A stretch of 26,069 nt of DNA, taken from positions 1-26,069 of IMG/VR virus record IMGVR_UViG_3300020442_002765; one strand, 5' to 3'. Shown here piece after piece: positions 16,414-24,113 of this stretch. Below the pieces are notes generated by a model. It saw only the letters and a program-made list of their open reading frames with translations. It was not told where the DNA came from and searched no databases. How positions within the stretch are numbered: position 1 is the first letter of the stretch; each line of letters starts with the position of its first letter. This stretch comes from a virus. A program made the translations under genes and the position numbers.

Positions 16414-18429
16414 ATGGCATACACCATACCATATACAGATCAAGCTAATAAAGGCACAATTACGATTGAAGATAATACTATCAATCAAGAAACTTCCTTA
16501 AAACTGCCAGGAAGGAATACAACTGCATATGGAAGTAGTATTGCAGAAAATTTTTTGCATTTACTTGAAAATTTTGCAAGTGCTACAGAACCCGGAACAC
16601 CTGTTGAAGGCCAATTATGGTATGATTCTACACCCGGTGTAGAACAATTAAAAGTTTATGATGGTACAAATTGGGTTCCGTCAGGAAATCTTAAAAAAGC
16701 AACATCTGAACCTCAAGCTGCACAAAGTTTGACAGGCGATTTATGGGTAGATACAGATAATTTACAACTATATCTCTACACAGGATCAGGATGGGTATTA
16801 GTAGGTCCAGAATTCAGTGATGGATTAATTACAGGCGCATCACCAAAAGTAATTACTGGAACAGATGATTCGAGCTATAATGTTCTACAGATAGATATAT
16901 CAGCACAACCAGTAGCAATAATTGCTAGCCAACAATTTACACCTAAAGTAAAAATTCCTGGATTTACAACTATTGTTCCAGGTTTAAATTTAAGTGTGAA
17001 TAATATCACAGGCGATGGCGCACCAAAATATATTGGAACAGCAGAGAAAGCAGAAAGTTTAATAGTAGCAGGAAACACTGTTGCCGCAGGAAATTTTTTA
17101 AGAAGTGATACAACAAGCACAACATCATTTCCTATAAATGTGCAAAATAATAATGGTATTAATTACGGTATAAACGCTGAAATGAATATAGGTGTTGTTG
17201 GAAATGCAGGAGTTTTCCAGCATAACATTGCCGGTTCTAGCATGGACTTTAAAGTAAAGAATGACGGTATTTTAAAAACTGCTCTTAGAGTAGATAGTAA
17301 TTTGAGAATAGGAATAAACAACATTGCTCCTGACGAAGCATTAGATGTGACGGGAAATATACTTGCAAGCGGTACTATAAGAAACACTGACACAACAAAT
17401 AGCACTAGTTTTAGTACAGGTGCTATAAGAACTGCTGGCGGAATTGGTATTGCACAAAATTTAAATGTAGGCGGAAATGTTGATGTTACAGGTACAGTTA
17501 CTACTAGGAATATAGAACCGGAACAAAACAATTTAAGAAATGTAGGATCTACAACTTTAAAATATGCAAACATGTATGCAACAACATTTGTAGGTAATTT
17601 AACAGGTAATGTTAGTGGTACTGTAAGCGGAAGAGCAGGATCATCAGATAAATTAACATCGGCTACTACATTTAGATTAACAGGCGATGTATCAGCAGAA
17701 GATATTATTTTTGATGGACAAACTGGCGGATCACTAAAGACTTTTACTACGGCAATAAGCAACCAAATTGTTGCAGGTAAAACCCAAGTTGCTACAAGTT
17801 TTGGAGATGACGAACTTCTACTTAATAGAACTTCAGGAGATACAGGACTAAAGAAAATTTCAGTGCAGAGTTTACTGAATGCAGTACCAATTACGCCAGT
17901 GGGGTTGATTTCACCATTTGCAGGAGCAGCGGCACCTTCGGGGTGGTTACTATGTGACGGGCAAGAAGTATCTAGAGCAGCTTATACACAATTATACAAT
18001 GTGATTGGAACAACTTTTAAGGCTAATCCTGCAGAAGGATATTTTGCAGTGCCAGATTTAAGAGGCAGATTCTTGTTGGGTGCAGACAATATGGGAGGAT
18101 CAGCCGCAAACGTAGTCACAGACATAGCCGCTGATGTTATAGGTGCAAAAAGCGGATCAGAAACGGTCACTATACAAATTGAAAACTTACCCGAACACAA
18201 ACATGATTTGAGAGGTGATAGTGGTGATCAGTATTATGTAATTAGAGACGTCTCTGGGACACCAAATGATAATGAAGCTATTATATATGATGCACCAGCG
18301 GCTACAGGAGCAGGACAAGCATTACCAGATAGTGGCGGAATTTTAACAACAGAAACATTAGGTACTGCAATGAATGTAATGAATCCATTTATGACCCTAA
18401 CTTATATAATTTACGCAGGAACAAGTTAA
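16414..18429 (+). CDS. Tail fibre protein 1 with phage tail-collar domain (gp12-like end), 671 aa
   Basis: ATG follows a GAGGA site at 16402-16406. Residues 1 to about 230 are the N-terminal part shared with the next two fibre genes (LLENFASA, GQLWYDS, GDLWVDT, WVLVGPE, ending near YIGTAEKAESL). The middle has fibre-type repeats (FSTGAIRTAGGIGIAQNLNV, LDVTGNI, NMYATTFVGNLTGNV). Residues about 490-560 form a Phage Tail Collar domain (PF07484 type): PVGLISPFAG, PSGWLLCDGQ, DLRGRFLLGAD. Then come NLPEHKHD (about 591) and a typical NPFMTLTYIIYAG end. Collar plus HxH matches the T4 short tail fibre gp12, whose HxH histidines hold zinc in the trimer. Likely a receptor-binding fibre; trimerisation and metal binding are inferred. 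Confidence 0.85.
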   Translation: MAYTIPYTDQANKGTITIEDNTINQETSLKLPGRNTTAYGSSIAENFLHLLENFASATEPGTPVEGQLWYDSTPGVEQLKVYDGTNWVPSGNLKKATSEPQAAQSLTGDLWVDTDNLQLYLYTGSGWVLVGPEFSDGLITGASPKVITGTDDSSYNVLQIDISAQPVAIIASQQFTPKVKIPGFTTIVPGLNLSVNNITGDGAPKYIGTAEKAESLIVAGNTVAAGNFLRSDTTSTTSFPINVQNNNGINYGINAEMNIGVVGNAGVFQHNIAGSSMDFKVKNDGILKTALRVDSNLRIGINNIAPDEALDVTGNILASGTIRNTDTTNSTSFSTGAIRTAGGIGIAQNLNVGGNVDVTGTVTTRNIEPEQNNLRNVGSTTLKYANMYATTFVGNLTGNVSGTVSGRAGSSDKLTSATTFRLTGDVSAEDIIFDGQTGGSLKTFTTAISNQIVAGKTQVATSFGDDELLLNRTSGDTGLKKISVQSLLNAVPITPVGLISPFAGAAAPSGWLLCDGQEVSRAAYTQLYNVIGTTFKANPAEGYFAVPDLRGRFLLGADNMGGSAANVVTDIAADVIGAKSGSETVTIQIENLPEHKHDLRGDSGDQYYVIRDVSGTPNDNEAIIYDAPAATGAGQALPDSGGILTTETLGTAMNVMNPFMTLTYIIYAGTS

Positions 18430-20369
18430 TGAGCTATAGAATTAACAGAACAGACGGTGAACTTTTAATAGACCTTACTGATGGTATTATTGATACTACC
18501 ACTACAGATATAACCTTGATTGGAAAAAATTATAAAGGGTTTGGTGAATATTTTAATGAAAACTTTGTAAAGCTATTAGAAAATTTTGCAAGCACTGCAC
18601 AACCTGCAAATCCAATGGTAGGACAACTTTGGTTTGATAAGCAAGATTTAAGATTGAAGGTTTATGATGGTGTTTCTTTTAGGGCAGCATCTGGTTCAAT
18701 TGTTGGTAGTACTCAGCCTGGTAATTTAACTACAGGCGATCTTTGGATAGACAATTTAAACAATAAATTATACTTATTTGACGGTACAGATTTAGTGTTA
18801 GTAGGACCTAATTACGATGCCGGCCAAGGAAAAACAGGTTTTGAAACAGCAAGTCAATTAGATACAACTGATGTACAAAGAACAATACTAAAATTATTTC
18901 TAGGTGGTACACTTGTAGGTATTTACTCACCTGAAACTTTTATTATACCTACTGACTATTCTATACCAGGGCTTAGTGAAGACCCAGATGATACATTTAC
19001 GCCTAAAAGGCAAAAATTATACAAAGGTTTCAATATAGCGGATTCAAGCCAAGAAACAGCTACAACAGGATTTTGGTGGAGAGGCACAGCAACAAATGCT
19101 AAAAAACTTGTTGATGATGCAGGAAATGAAAGATCTGCAGAAAACTTTCTGCCTACAGATGGTAACGGCTCAACTACTGGTAGTATAAGGATAAAAAATG
19201 CTGCAGGATTAAGTGTAGGTGTAGGTGATACAGAATTTGGAATTTTAAAAGTATCAGGCACTACCACTATTTTAGAAACACAACAAAGCAATTCAGATTT
19301 AGCTATTAGAGTAAGAACAGGATCTAGTTTCTTAAATGCATTTTATGCAGATGCTTCAGAACAAAAAGTTGGTATTTTTACTACAAACCCGTCTAGTACT
19401 TTAGATGTAAATGGTGATGTAAAAGTCCAAGGTAGCTTAACTGTAGCGGGTGATTCAACTTTTATAAATGCTTCAACTTTACGTGTAGAAGATAAAAATA
19501 TTGAATTAGGTTTGTTAGATGATAGTACAGAAGGTGATGACACAGCAATAGATGATGGCGGCATCATACTTAGAAGTATTAATGGATCCAAGGATTTAAC
19601 TTGGAAGCAAGCAACAGCATCTTGGACAAGTAATCAAGATATTGATTTAGAACAAGGTGTAAACAATGCCAATCCTGGTTACAGAATAAATGGCAATAAA
19701 ATTTTAACAGAAACTGAAATTGCGTCTTCGGTTACTACTGCTACTGGATTGGTGAATATTGGTACACTTGCAGATATTACTATTGACCAGATTAAATTAG
19801 ATGGTCAAACTATCAGTAGAGTAGGAGGTTCTGGATTAACAGTTGATGCAAATGGTGATACAAGTTTCAATAACAATAAAATTGTTGATGTAGCAACACC
19901 GGTAGGCGGAAATGATGCGGCTAATAAATCTTATGTTGACACACAAATAAGTGCAAGTTCATTAATTGTTCCAATTGATGTAACAGGATTAACAGATCCT
20001 AATGATATTTTGACAGGTGATGGACCTGTAAACAGTATTAGAAATATTTTACAATTATTAAGAAATGCATCAGATACAGAAAACGGCACAGTAGCGAAAG
20101 TTCTTGCAACATCCTATAGTAATAGTACAGTTTCAGGAATAACTGTATCTGTATCTACAGGTAGTGGAGCAACATTACAAAAATCAGTAGTGTCTGTTAG
20201 AGATGCGGCTGATACGGGGTCTGAAAGTGTTATACAGGACATTGCCGCAAGCAATACTGCTAGTGGTAGTGTTAGTTTAACAGCTACAAGATATATTTAC
20301 GAGTTTACAAACGTAGCAGGAACGTGGACATACGGTTCTGGTACAAGGACATTGGTGACAGTTACTTAG
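18429..20369 (+). CDS. Tail fibre protein 2 (646 aa), paralogue with a different C-terminus
   Basis: The start overlaps the previous stop by one base (TAATG), with AGGAA at 18417-18421 as ribosome-binding site, so it is translationally coupled to fibre 1. Residues 1 to about 230 match the shared N-terminal part (NENFVKLLENFAST, GQLWFDK, GDLWIDN, LVLVGPN, WWRGTATNAKKL). The middle holds a fibre module seen in many marine phages: VQGSLTVAGDSTFIN, LRVEDKNIELGLLDD, DGGIILRS (about 19393-19650). Near the C-terminus NNKIVDVATPVGGNDAANKS and YVDTQI form the classic tail-fibre 'ANKxYVD' segment, often followed by the trimerising tip. It has no collar domain. Probably binds a different receptor, or forms a different fibre segment, from fibre 1. 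Confidence 0.8.
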   Translation: MSYRINRTDGELLIDLTDGIIDTTTTDITLIGKNYKGFGEYFNENFVKLLENFASTAQPANPMVGQLWFDKQDLRLKVYDGVSFRAASGSIVGSTQPGNLTTGDLWIDNLNNKLYLFDGTDLVLVGPNYDAGQGKTGFETASQLDTTDVQRTILKLFLGGTLVGIYSPETFIIPTDYSIPGLSEDPDDTFTPKRQKLYKGFNIADSSQETATTGFWWRGTATNAKKLVDDAGNERSAENFLPTDGNGSTTGSIRIKNAAGLSVGVGDTEFGILKVSGTTTILETQQSNSDLAIRVRTGSSFLNAFYADASEQKVGIFTTNPSSTLDVNGDVKVQGSLTVAGDSTFINASTLRVEDKNIELGLLDDSTEGDDTAIDDGGIILRSINGSKDLTWKQATASWTSNQDIDLEQGVNNANPGYRINGNKILTETEIASSVTTATGLVNIGTLADITIDQIKLDGQTISRVGGSGLTVDANGDTSFNNNKIVDVATPVGGNDAANKSYVDTQISASSLIVPIDVTGLTDPNDILTGDGPVNSIRNILQLLRNASDTENGTVAKVLATSYSNSTVSGITVSVSTGSGATLQKSVVSVRDAADTGSESVIQDIAASNTASGSVSLTATRYIYEFTNVAGTWTYGSGTRTLVTVT

Positions 20370-20376
20370 GATTTGC

Positions 20377-20387
20377 GATAAATAAAC
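20377..20387 (+). promoter_or_regulatory. T4-late-like promoter motif (GATAAATAAAC)
   Basis: ATAAATA at 20378-20384 sits in the 35-base gap between fibre genes 2 and 3 and repeats the GATAAATAA string found at 15771. A strong AGGGG ribosome-binding site follows at 20394-20398, six bases before the ATG. It suggests that fibre 3 can be transcribed apart from fibres 1 and 2. Confidence 0.55.
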
Positions 20388-20404
20388 TTATATAGGGGTA
20401 ATAA

Positions 20405-21913
20405 ATGGCGTATACTATTAATAGATTTGATACAAGTCAGTTAACTGTAGTTGAAGATGGCACTATTGATCAAACTACAGATTTAAAACTTGTTGGAAAA
20501 AATTATGCTGGCTATGGTGAAATACAAAATGAAAATTTTGTGTTTTTATTAGAAAATTTTGCTGGAAATAACCAGCCACCTAAACCAGTAAGTGGACAGT
20601 TGTGGTTTGATAGTTCAAGTAGTAAATTAAAATTTTATGACGGAACAAAATGGAGAACCACTGGTGGAGCTGAAATAAGTGCTACAAGTCCTGCAGGATT
20701 AGCAGAAGGTGATTTTTGGTGGGACACAAATAACGAACAACTATATGCATATAATGGTACAAGTTTTATCCTCGTCGGACCCCAAGGCGCAGGTGATGCT
20801 GTAACACAATTTCAAAGTAGAACAATAAGAGATAATGGCGGCACAAACAGGGCAGTAATTGTTTCTATTATCAATGATGAAGTTATTCATATTATAAGCA
20901 GTATTGAATTTACTATTGGTTCTGAGGACGCTACAAATTATCCAGGATTTGATGTTGTTAGACAAGGCTTAACATTAAAAAATACAATTAACTCTACAGG
21001 AGGCGTAACAAGCACACCACATAGATTTTTTGGAACAGCATCTAACGCAGATAAATTAGGTGGTGTTAGTGCTTCAAACTATATTCAAACAGGTTTAGCG
21101 AATTTTAACACCTTGGTTGAATTCAGCGATTTTGGACTTGCTGTAGGTGATTCTAACGATTTAGTGATTAAAATTGTAGATGATGACAAAGGATTAATTG
21201 CAAATGAACAAGGACAACAAATTTTTGTTCAAGTACAAGATAGTACGGCATCACAAAAAATGCCACTTAGAGTCGAATCAGGGGCTTTACTACCAGGTTA
21301 TAGTAATTTATCAGCATATACTGGCACAAATGTTACAAATATTGGAAGTACAACACATGGATTTGGTACAGTGTATGCAACTACATTCAGTGGATCTGCA
21401 ACAAGTTCTCAAACACTAGATGTAGGTGGTACTGGAAGAGCTGCAAGTACAAGCTCAACAGCAAATACTATTGCCGCTAGAAATAGTTCCGGTGATTTAT
21501 ATGCACAAGTATTTCATGGTATTGCAACACAGGCCCAATATGCTGACTTGGCAGAAAAATATAAGGCTGATAAAGATTATGAACCAGGAACTGTATTGAT
21601 TTTTGGTGGAGAAGAAGAAGTTACAGAATGTAAAGCATTTTGTGATATTAGACTAGCAGGAGTTGTGTCAACAGAACCGGCACATTTAATGAATGACAGT
21701 ATTGACGGTGTAGCTATTGCACTTAAAGGAAGAGTGCCTTGTAAGGTTGAAGGACCTGTTAAAAAAGGTGACATAATTGTAACCGGACCAACACCAGGAG
21801 TTGCAACCGGATTAACAAAAGATAGTTCTATGCCTAATAGTTTATGTGTCGTTGGTAAAAGTTTAGAAGATTCAGATGACTCCGGAATACGTTTAATTGA
21901 AGTAGCTGTTTAA
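20405..21913 (+). CDS. Tail fibre protein 3 (502 aa) with Peptidase_G2-like C-terminal domain
   Basis: ATG follows AGGGG at 20394-20398. The N-terminal part of about 230 residues is shared with fibres 1 and 2 (NENFVFLLENFAGN, GQLWFDS, GDFWWDT, FILVGPQ, RFFGTASNADKLGG). A segment NIGSTTHGFGTVYATTF also matches fibre 1. The C-terminal 130 residues start at QYADLAEKYKADKDYEPGT and include RLAGVVSTEPAHLMN, GRVPCKVEGPVKKGD and a GIRLIEV end. They resemble the intramolecular-chaperone/auto-processing domain Peptidase_G2 (PF11962), found at the end of some phage appendages, where it trims itself off after trimer folding. That similarity is from memory and the cleavage site is not identified. Likely a third receptor-binding fibre on the same baseplate socket. 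Confidence 0.8.
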   Translation: MAYTINRFDTSQLTVVEDGTIDQTTDLKLVGKNYAGYGEIQNENFVFLLENFAGNNQPPKPVSGQLWFDSSSSKLKFYDGTKWRTTGGAEISATSPAGLAEGDFWWDTNNEQLYAYNGTSFILVGPQGAGDAVTQFQSRTIRDNGGTNRAVIVSIINDEVIHIISSIEFTIGSEDATNYPGFDVVRQGLTLKNTINSTGGVTSTPHRFFGTASNADKLGGVSASNYIQTGLANFNTLVEFSDFGLAVGDSNDLVIKIVDDDKGLIANEQGQQIFVQVQDSTASQKMPLRVESGALLPGYSNLSAYTGTNVTNIGSTTHGFGTVYATTFSGSATSSQTLDVGGTGRAASTSSTANTIAARNSSGDLYAQVFHGIATQAQYADLAEKYKADKDYEPGTVLIFGGEEEVTECKAFCDIRLAGVVSTEPAHLMNDSIDGVAIALKGRVPCKVEGPVKKGDIIVTGPTPGVATGLTKDSSMPNSLCVVGKSLEDSDDSGIRLIEVAV

Positions 21914-21920
21914 ATAAATA
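21914..21920 (+). promoter_or_regulatory. T4-late-like promoter motif (ATAAATA)
   Basis: ATAAATA directly follows the fibre 3 stop codon, in the context TAAATAAATAAC, and shares the ATAAATAAC string with the motif at 15771. It lies 24 bases before the next ATG, which has an AAGGA ribosome-binding site at 21933-21937. The call rests on the match to the T4 late core and on its position. Confidence 0.5.
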
Positions 21921-21943
21921 ACTACGTATAAAAAGGACAGAAT

Positions 21944-22897
21944 ATGGCGACAGTAAATACCGGAGATACAATTACAGCGGCAAACTATAATGATTTGCAA
22001 AGTAGAGTTGCAACAATTATGGGTACAGGTTCAGCCGATTCTGGATATGGACAAACACTAACTAGTGCTCAAGTATCTACAGGAAATACAGTGACAGCTA
22101 CGCACATGGATAATTTGCGTACTGATATCAACAAAGCAAACCTTCATCAAACAGGATCTTCTGCAAGTATTGGTAATATTGCAGTGGGACAAATTATTGG
22201 TGCAAATGCAAGTGGAACAGCAGTAGGATCGCTTACACAAACTGATGAAGGATATAACGATTATGACACCGCAGTTACTCTTATCACTACAAATAAAAAA
22301 CTTTTAGATAACGGGCAAGGTACACTAGAAGATGTAATTACCTCGCAAAGGACAACAAATTGGCAGACTGAAATACAACATGTATTTACATGCGATTTTA
22401 CCACGGCAGACAATGCACGATTTTTCTTTAACACAGGAAGCACAATTAATGTAAGTTTATCATTGACTGGCGGAAGCGGAAGTAAAACAACATCATGGGC
22501 AAACTTGTTTTCATCAATGGGTTCAGTAGTATTTACTGATGATAACACACTTCTTGCTGGTCCTGCTACAATAGTAAACATAGGTTGGTATGATTTAACA
22601 ACATCATATCAGGAAATAGCAACGACTGCTGTTGGCGGCGGCGGAGTTTATGATGAAAACAATGTAGTTGTAAATGCAAAAAGAAACACAGCAGCATCAA
22701 CACTTACAATACAAGTTAGATTGATTGATGCAGATGCAGGAGACCAAAGACCTGGATTTTTGCCTGGACCGGGTGTAGACGAACCTGTCACAGGCACTAC
22801 TACAAGCACAGTGCAAAGATTTAGAGCTACAGGAGTAAATGTTGAAGCACCAACATTTTCCACATCAAGTAGCACAGATTTATCTGCCGGATCTTAA
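21944..22897 (+). CDS. Virion structural protein (317 aa)
   Basis: ATG follows AAGGA at 21933-21937. The N-terminus reads VNTGDTITAANYNDLQSRVA and then GSADSGYGQTLTSAQVSTGN, a pattern I associate with small structural proteins of T4-like marine phages (TITAxxYNxLQ..., GYGQ, HQTG). The remainder is Thr/Ser/Gly-rich and beta-like, with WANLFSSMGSVVFTDDN and VGGGGVYDENN, and no recognised catalytic motif, signal peptide or membrane segment. It closes the late structural block: its stop is followed within 10 bases by a sigma70-type promoter. Precise role in the particle is unknown; a tail- or fibre-associated decoration is possible. Confidence 0.65.
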   Translation: MATVNTGDTITAANYNDLQSRVATIMGTGSADSGYGQTLTSAQVSTGNTVTATHMDNLRTDINKANLHQTGSSASIGNIAVGQIIGANASGTAVGSLTQTDEGYNDYDTAVTLITTNKKLLDNGQGTLEDVITSQRTTNWQTEIQHVFTCDFTTADNARFFFNTGSTINVSLSLTGGSGSKTTSWANLFSSMGSVVFTDDNTLLAGPATIVNIGWYDLTTSYQEIATTAVGGGGVYDENNVVVNAKRNTAASTLTIQVRLIDADAGDQRPGFLPGPGVDEPVTGTTTSTVQRFRATGVNVEAPTFSTSSSTDLSAGS

Positions 22898-22904
22898 AAA
22901 TTTC

Positions 22905-22933
22905 TTGACAAATTAATGTAATTACTGTATACT
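22905..22933 (+). promoter_or_regulatory. Near-consensus sigma70-type promoter
   Basis: TTGACA at 22905-22910 is a perfect -35 box, and TATACT at 22928-22933 matches the -10 box at five of six positions, with a 17-base spacer. Transcription would begin near 22940, just ahead of the AGGAG ribosome-binding site at 22942-22946 and the ATG at 22952. It differs in kind from the ATAAATA motifs before the structural genes. That implies host-polymerase (early-type) transcription of the following cassette. There is no extended -10 element and no obvious terminator in front of it. Confidence 0.8.
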
Positions 22934-22951
22934 TCAATAGTAGGAGAAGTT

Positions 22952-23287
22952 ATGGATACACAATTACAACAAGCACTTGATTTTTCTCAATATATGACAA
23001 CTTTAAATAATCAAAAAAGATTACTATGGGAAAAATATCAAGAAAATTTAATATACTATTACAACGGAGGAAAATTTACTATCACTCCTGAACTAATAGC
23101 CTATTGTCATTCAGCTATTTTAGAACATGTTGTGTTAATAGATGATAATCAACTACCTGTAAGAGTAGAATTACAAAAGTTTTTATTTGACATCCGTGTT
23201 CAGTTTGATAAAGCATCTTTATCTTATTATGAAGAATATTCAAAATTAAAATCTAAAAGAAGTGTTGAGAAAATTCTTAATGACTAA
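22952..23287 (+). CDS. Small uncharacterised helical phage protein (111 aa)
   Basis: First gene after the sigma70-type promoter, with an AGGAGAAG ribosome-binding site. The protein looks largely helical: LDFSQYMTTLNNQKRLLWEK at the start, a YYYNGGKFTITPELIAY turn-and-helix, LIDDNQLPV in the middle, and a charged C-terminal helix (EEYSKLKSKRSVEKILND). I have a memory of short unknown proteins in T4-like marine phages with the same NGGxFxxTPELI and LIDxNxxP signature, but no function is known to me. No membrane segment or nucleic-acid-binding motif is seen. Its last eight bases overlap the following gene, so the two are probably translationally coupled. Confidence 0.7.
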   Translation: MDTQLQQALDFSQYMTTLNNQKRLLWEKYQENLIYYYNGGKFTITPELIAYCHSAILEHVVLIDDNQLPVRVELQKFLFDIRVQFDKASLSYYEEYSKLKSKRSVEKILND

Positions 23288-24113
23288 TGGCGTATTATTG
23301 TTTGCACATAATAATCAAAAGATGGATTATGTTAAACAAGCAATTTATTGTGCAAGAAAAATAAAAAAGTATTTAAATTTACCTGTTGCATTAGTAACAG
23401 ATTCTAAAGGATATTTACAAAAAAGATATCAACAACATGCTTGTTTGTTTGAATATATTATTGAAAATAAAACTTCAAGTAATCAAACAAGAAAGTTTCG
23501 TAATGGGTATTCAACAGCAGTATTACCCTGGAATAATTTTTCAAGATGTGAATCTTATGATATTACGCCTTTTAAAAATACGCTTGTAATAGATACTGAT
23601 TTTTTATTAGGAAATAATAATCTTATTAAATGTTTTGAATCTAACACATTCAAAATCAGTAAAAATATTATTGATTTAAATCCACAAAGAAATGATACAA
23701 GTATACAAAGAGTTAGTGATACAACAATAGACATGTATTGGGCTACCGTGTTTTATTTTTCAAAAAATAAATTTAGTGAAATGTTTTTTAATTTAGTAAA
23801 ACACATTAGAGATAATTGGAATTTTTATAGACTTCAGTATCAGATCGTAGGAAATAATTTTAGAAATGACTATGCATTTTCAATAGCACTTAACTTGCTA
23901 GGATACCCACAAGAAGATTTGCCATGTAAAATGTTTTTTACTACTGACGCAGATAATTTATTAGAAATAGATAAAGAAAAATATAAATTTCTTATTTCAA
24001 CAACCAGTTTTACAAAAAGCAATACTGTGTGCAGTATAGAAAATGTAAACATACATGTCATGAATAAATTTAATCTAGGCGAACAAATTGATAAGGTTTT
24101 AAACAATGAGTAA
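23280..24113 (+). CDS. Glycosyltransferase-like protein A (277 aa), DxD motif
   Basis: The ATG at 23280 is preferred (MTNGVLLFAHNN). It overlaps the previous stop by eight bases (ATGACTAA) and aligns with the start of its downstream paralogue. A TTG start at 23262 would add six unrelated residues. The layout suggests a GT-A, GT8-like fold: VLLFAHNN then DYVKQAI at the N-terminus; LPVALVTDS; NTLVIDTDFLLG with D-T-D at 105-107 as candidate metal/nucleotide-sugar ligand; MYWATVFYFSK; a late RNDYAFSIALNLLG; and NIHVMNKF near the end. It shares this order with the next gene. The donor and acceptor sugars cannot be read from sequence. Soluble, with no signal peptide. Likely job: sugar transfer onto a virion or host-surface molecule. 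Confidence 0.65.
   Translation: MTNGVLLFAHNNQKMDYVKQAIYCARKIKKYLNLPVALVTDSKGYLQKRYQQHACLFEYIIENKTSSNQTRKFRNGYSTAVLPWNNFSRCESYDITPFKNTLVIDTDFLLGNNNLIKCFESNTFKISKNIIDLNPQRNDTSIQRVSDTTIDMYWATVFYFSKNKFSEMFFNLVKHIRDNWNFYRLQYQIVGNNFRNDYAFSIALNLLGYPQEDLPCKMFFTTDADNLLEIDKEKYKFLISTTSFTKSNTVCSIENVNIHVMNKFNLGEQIDKVLNNE

Noticed and set aside
17163-17762. 199-codon open frame on the minus strand within fibre gene 1
   Set aside because: It lies fully opposite a well-supported fibre gene, is hydrophobic low-information sequence (rich in P, V, L), and has no clear ribosome-binding site. Long reverse frames arise here from codon bias. The other minus-strand frames were dropped for the same reason.
21198-21419. 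73-codon + strand frame inside fibre gene 3
   Set aside because: It is a frame-shifted shadow of the fibre gene with no ribosome-binding site and no protein-like features.
22898-22951. Rho-independent terminator between the 317-aa gene and the cassette
   Set aside because: No GC-rich hairpin followed by a T run is seen. The gap is taken up by the sigma70-type promoter and the ribosome-binding site.
23262-23279. TTG at 23262 as the start of glycosyltransferase-like protein A
   Set aside because: The ATG at 23280 gives an N-terminus that aligns with the paralogue and an eight-base overlap identical in form to the next junction.
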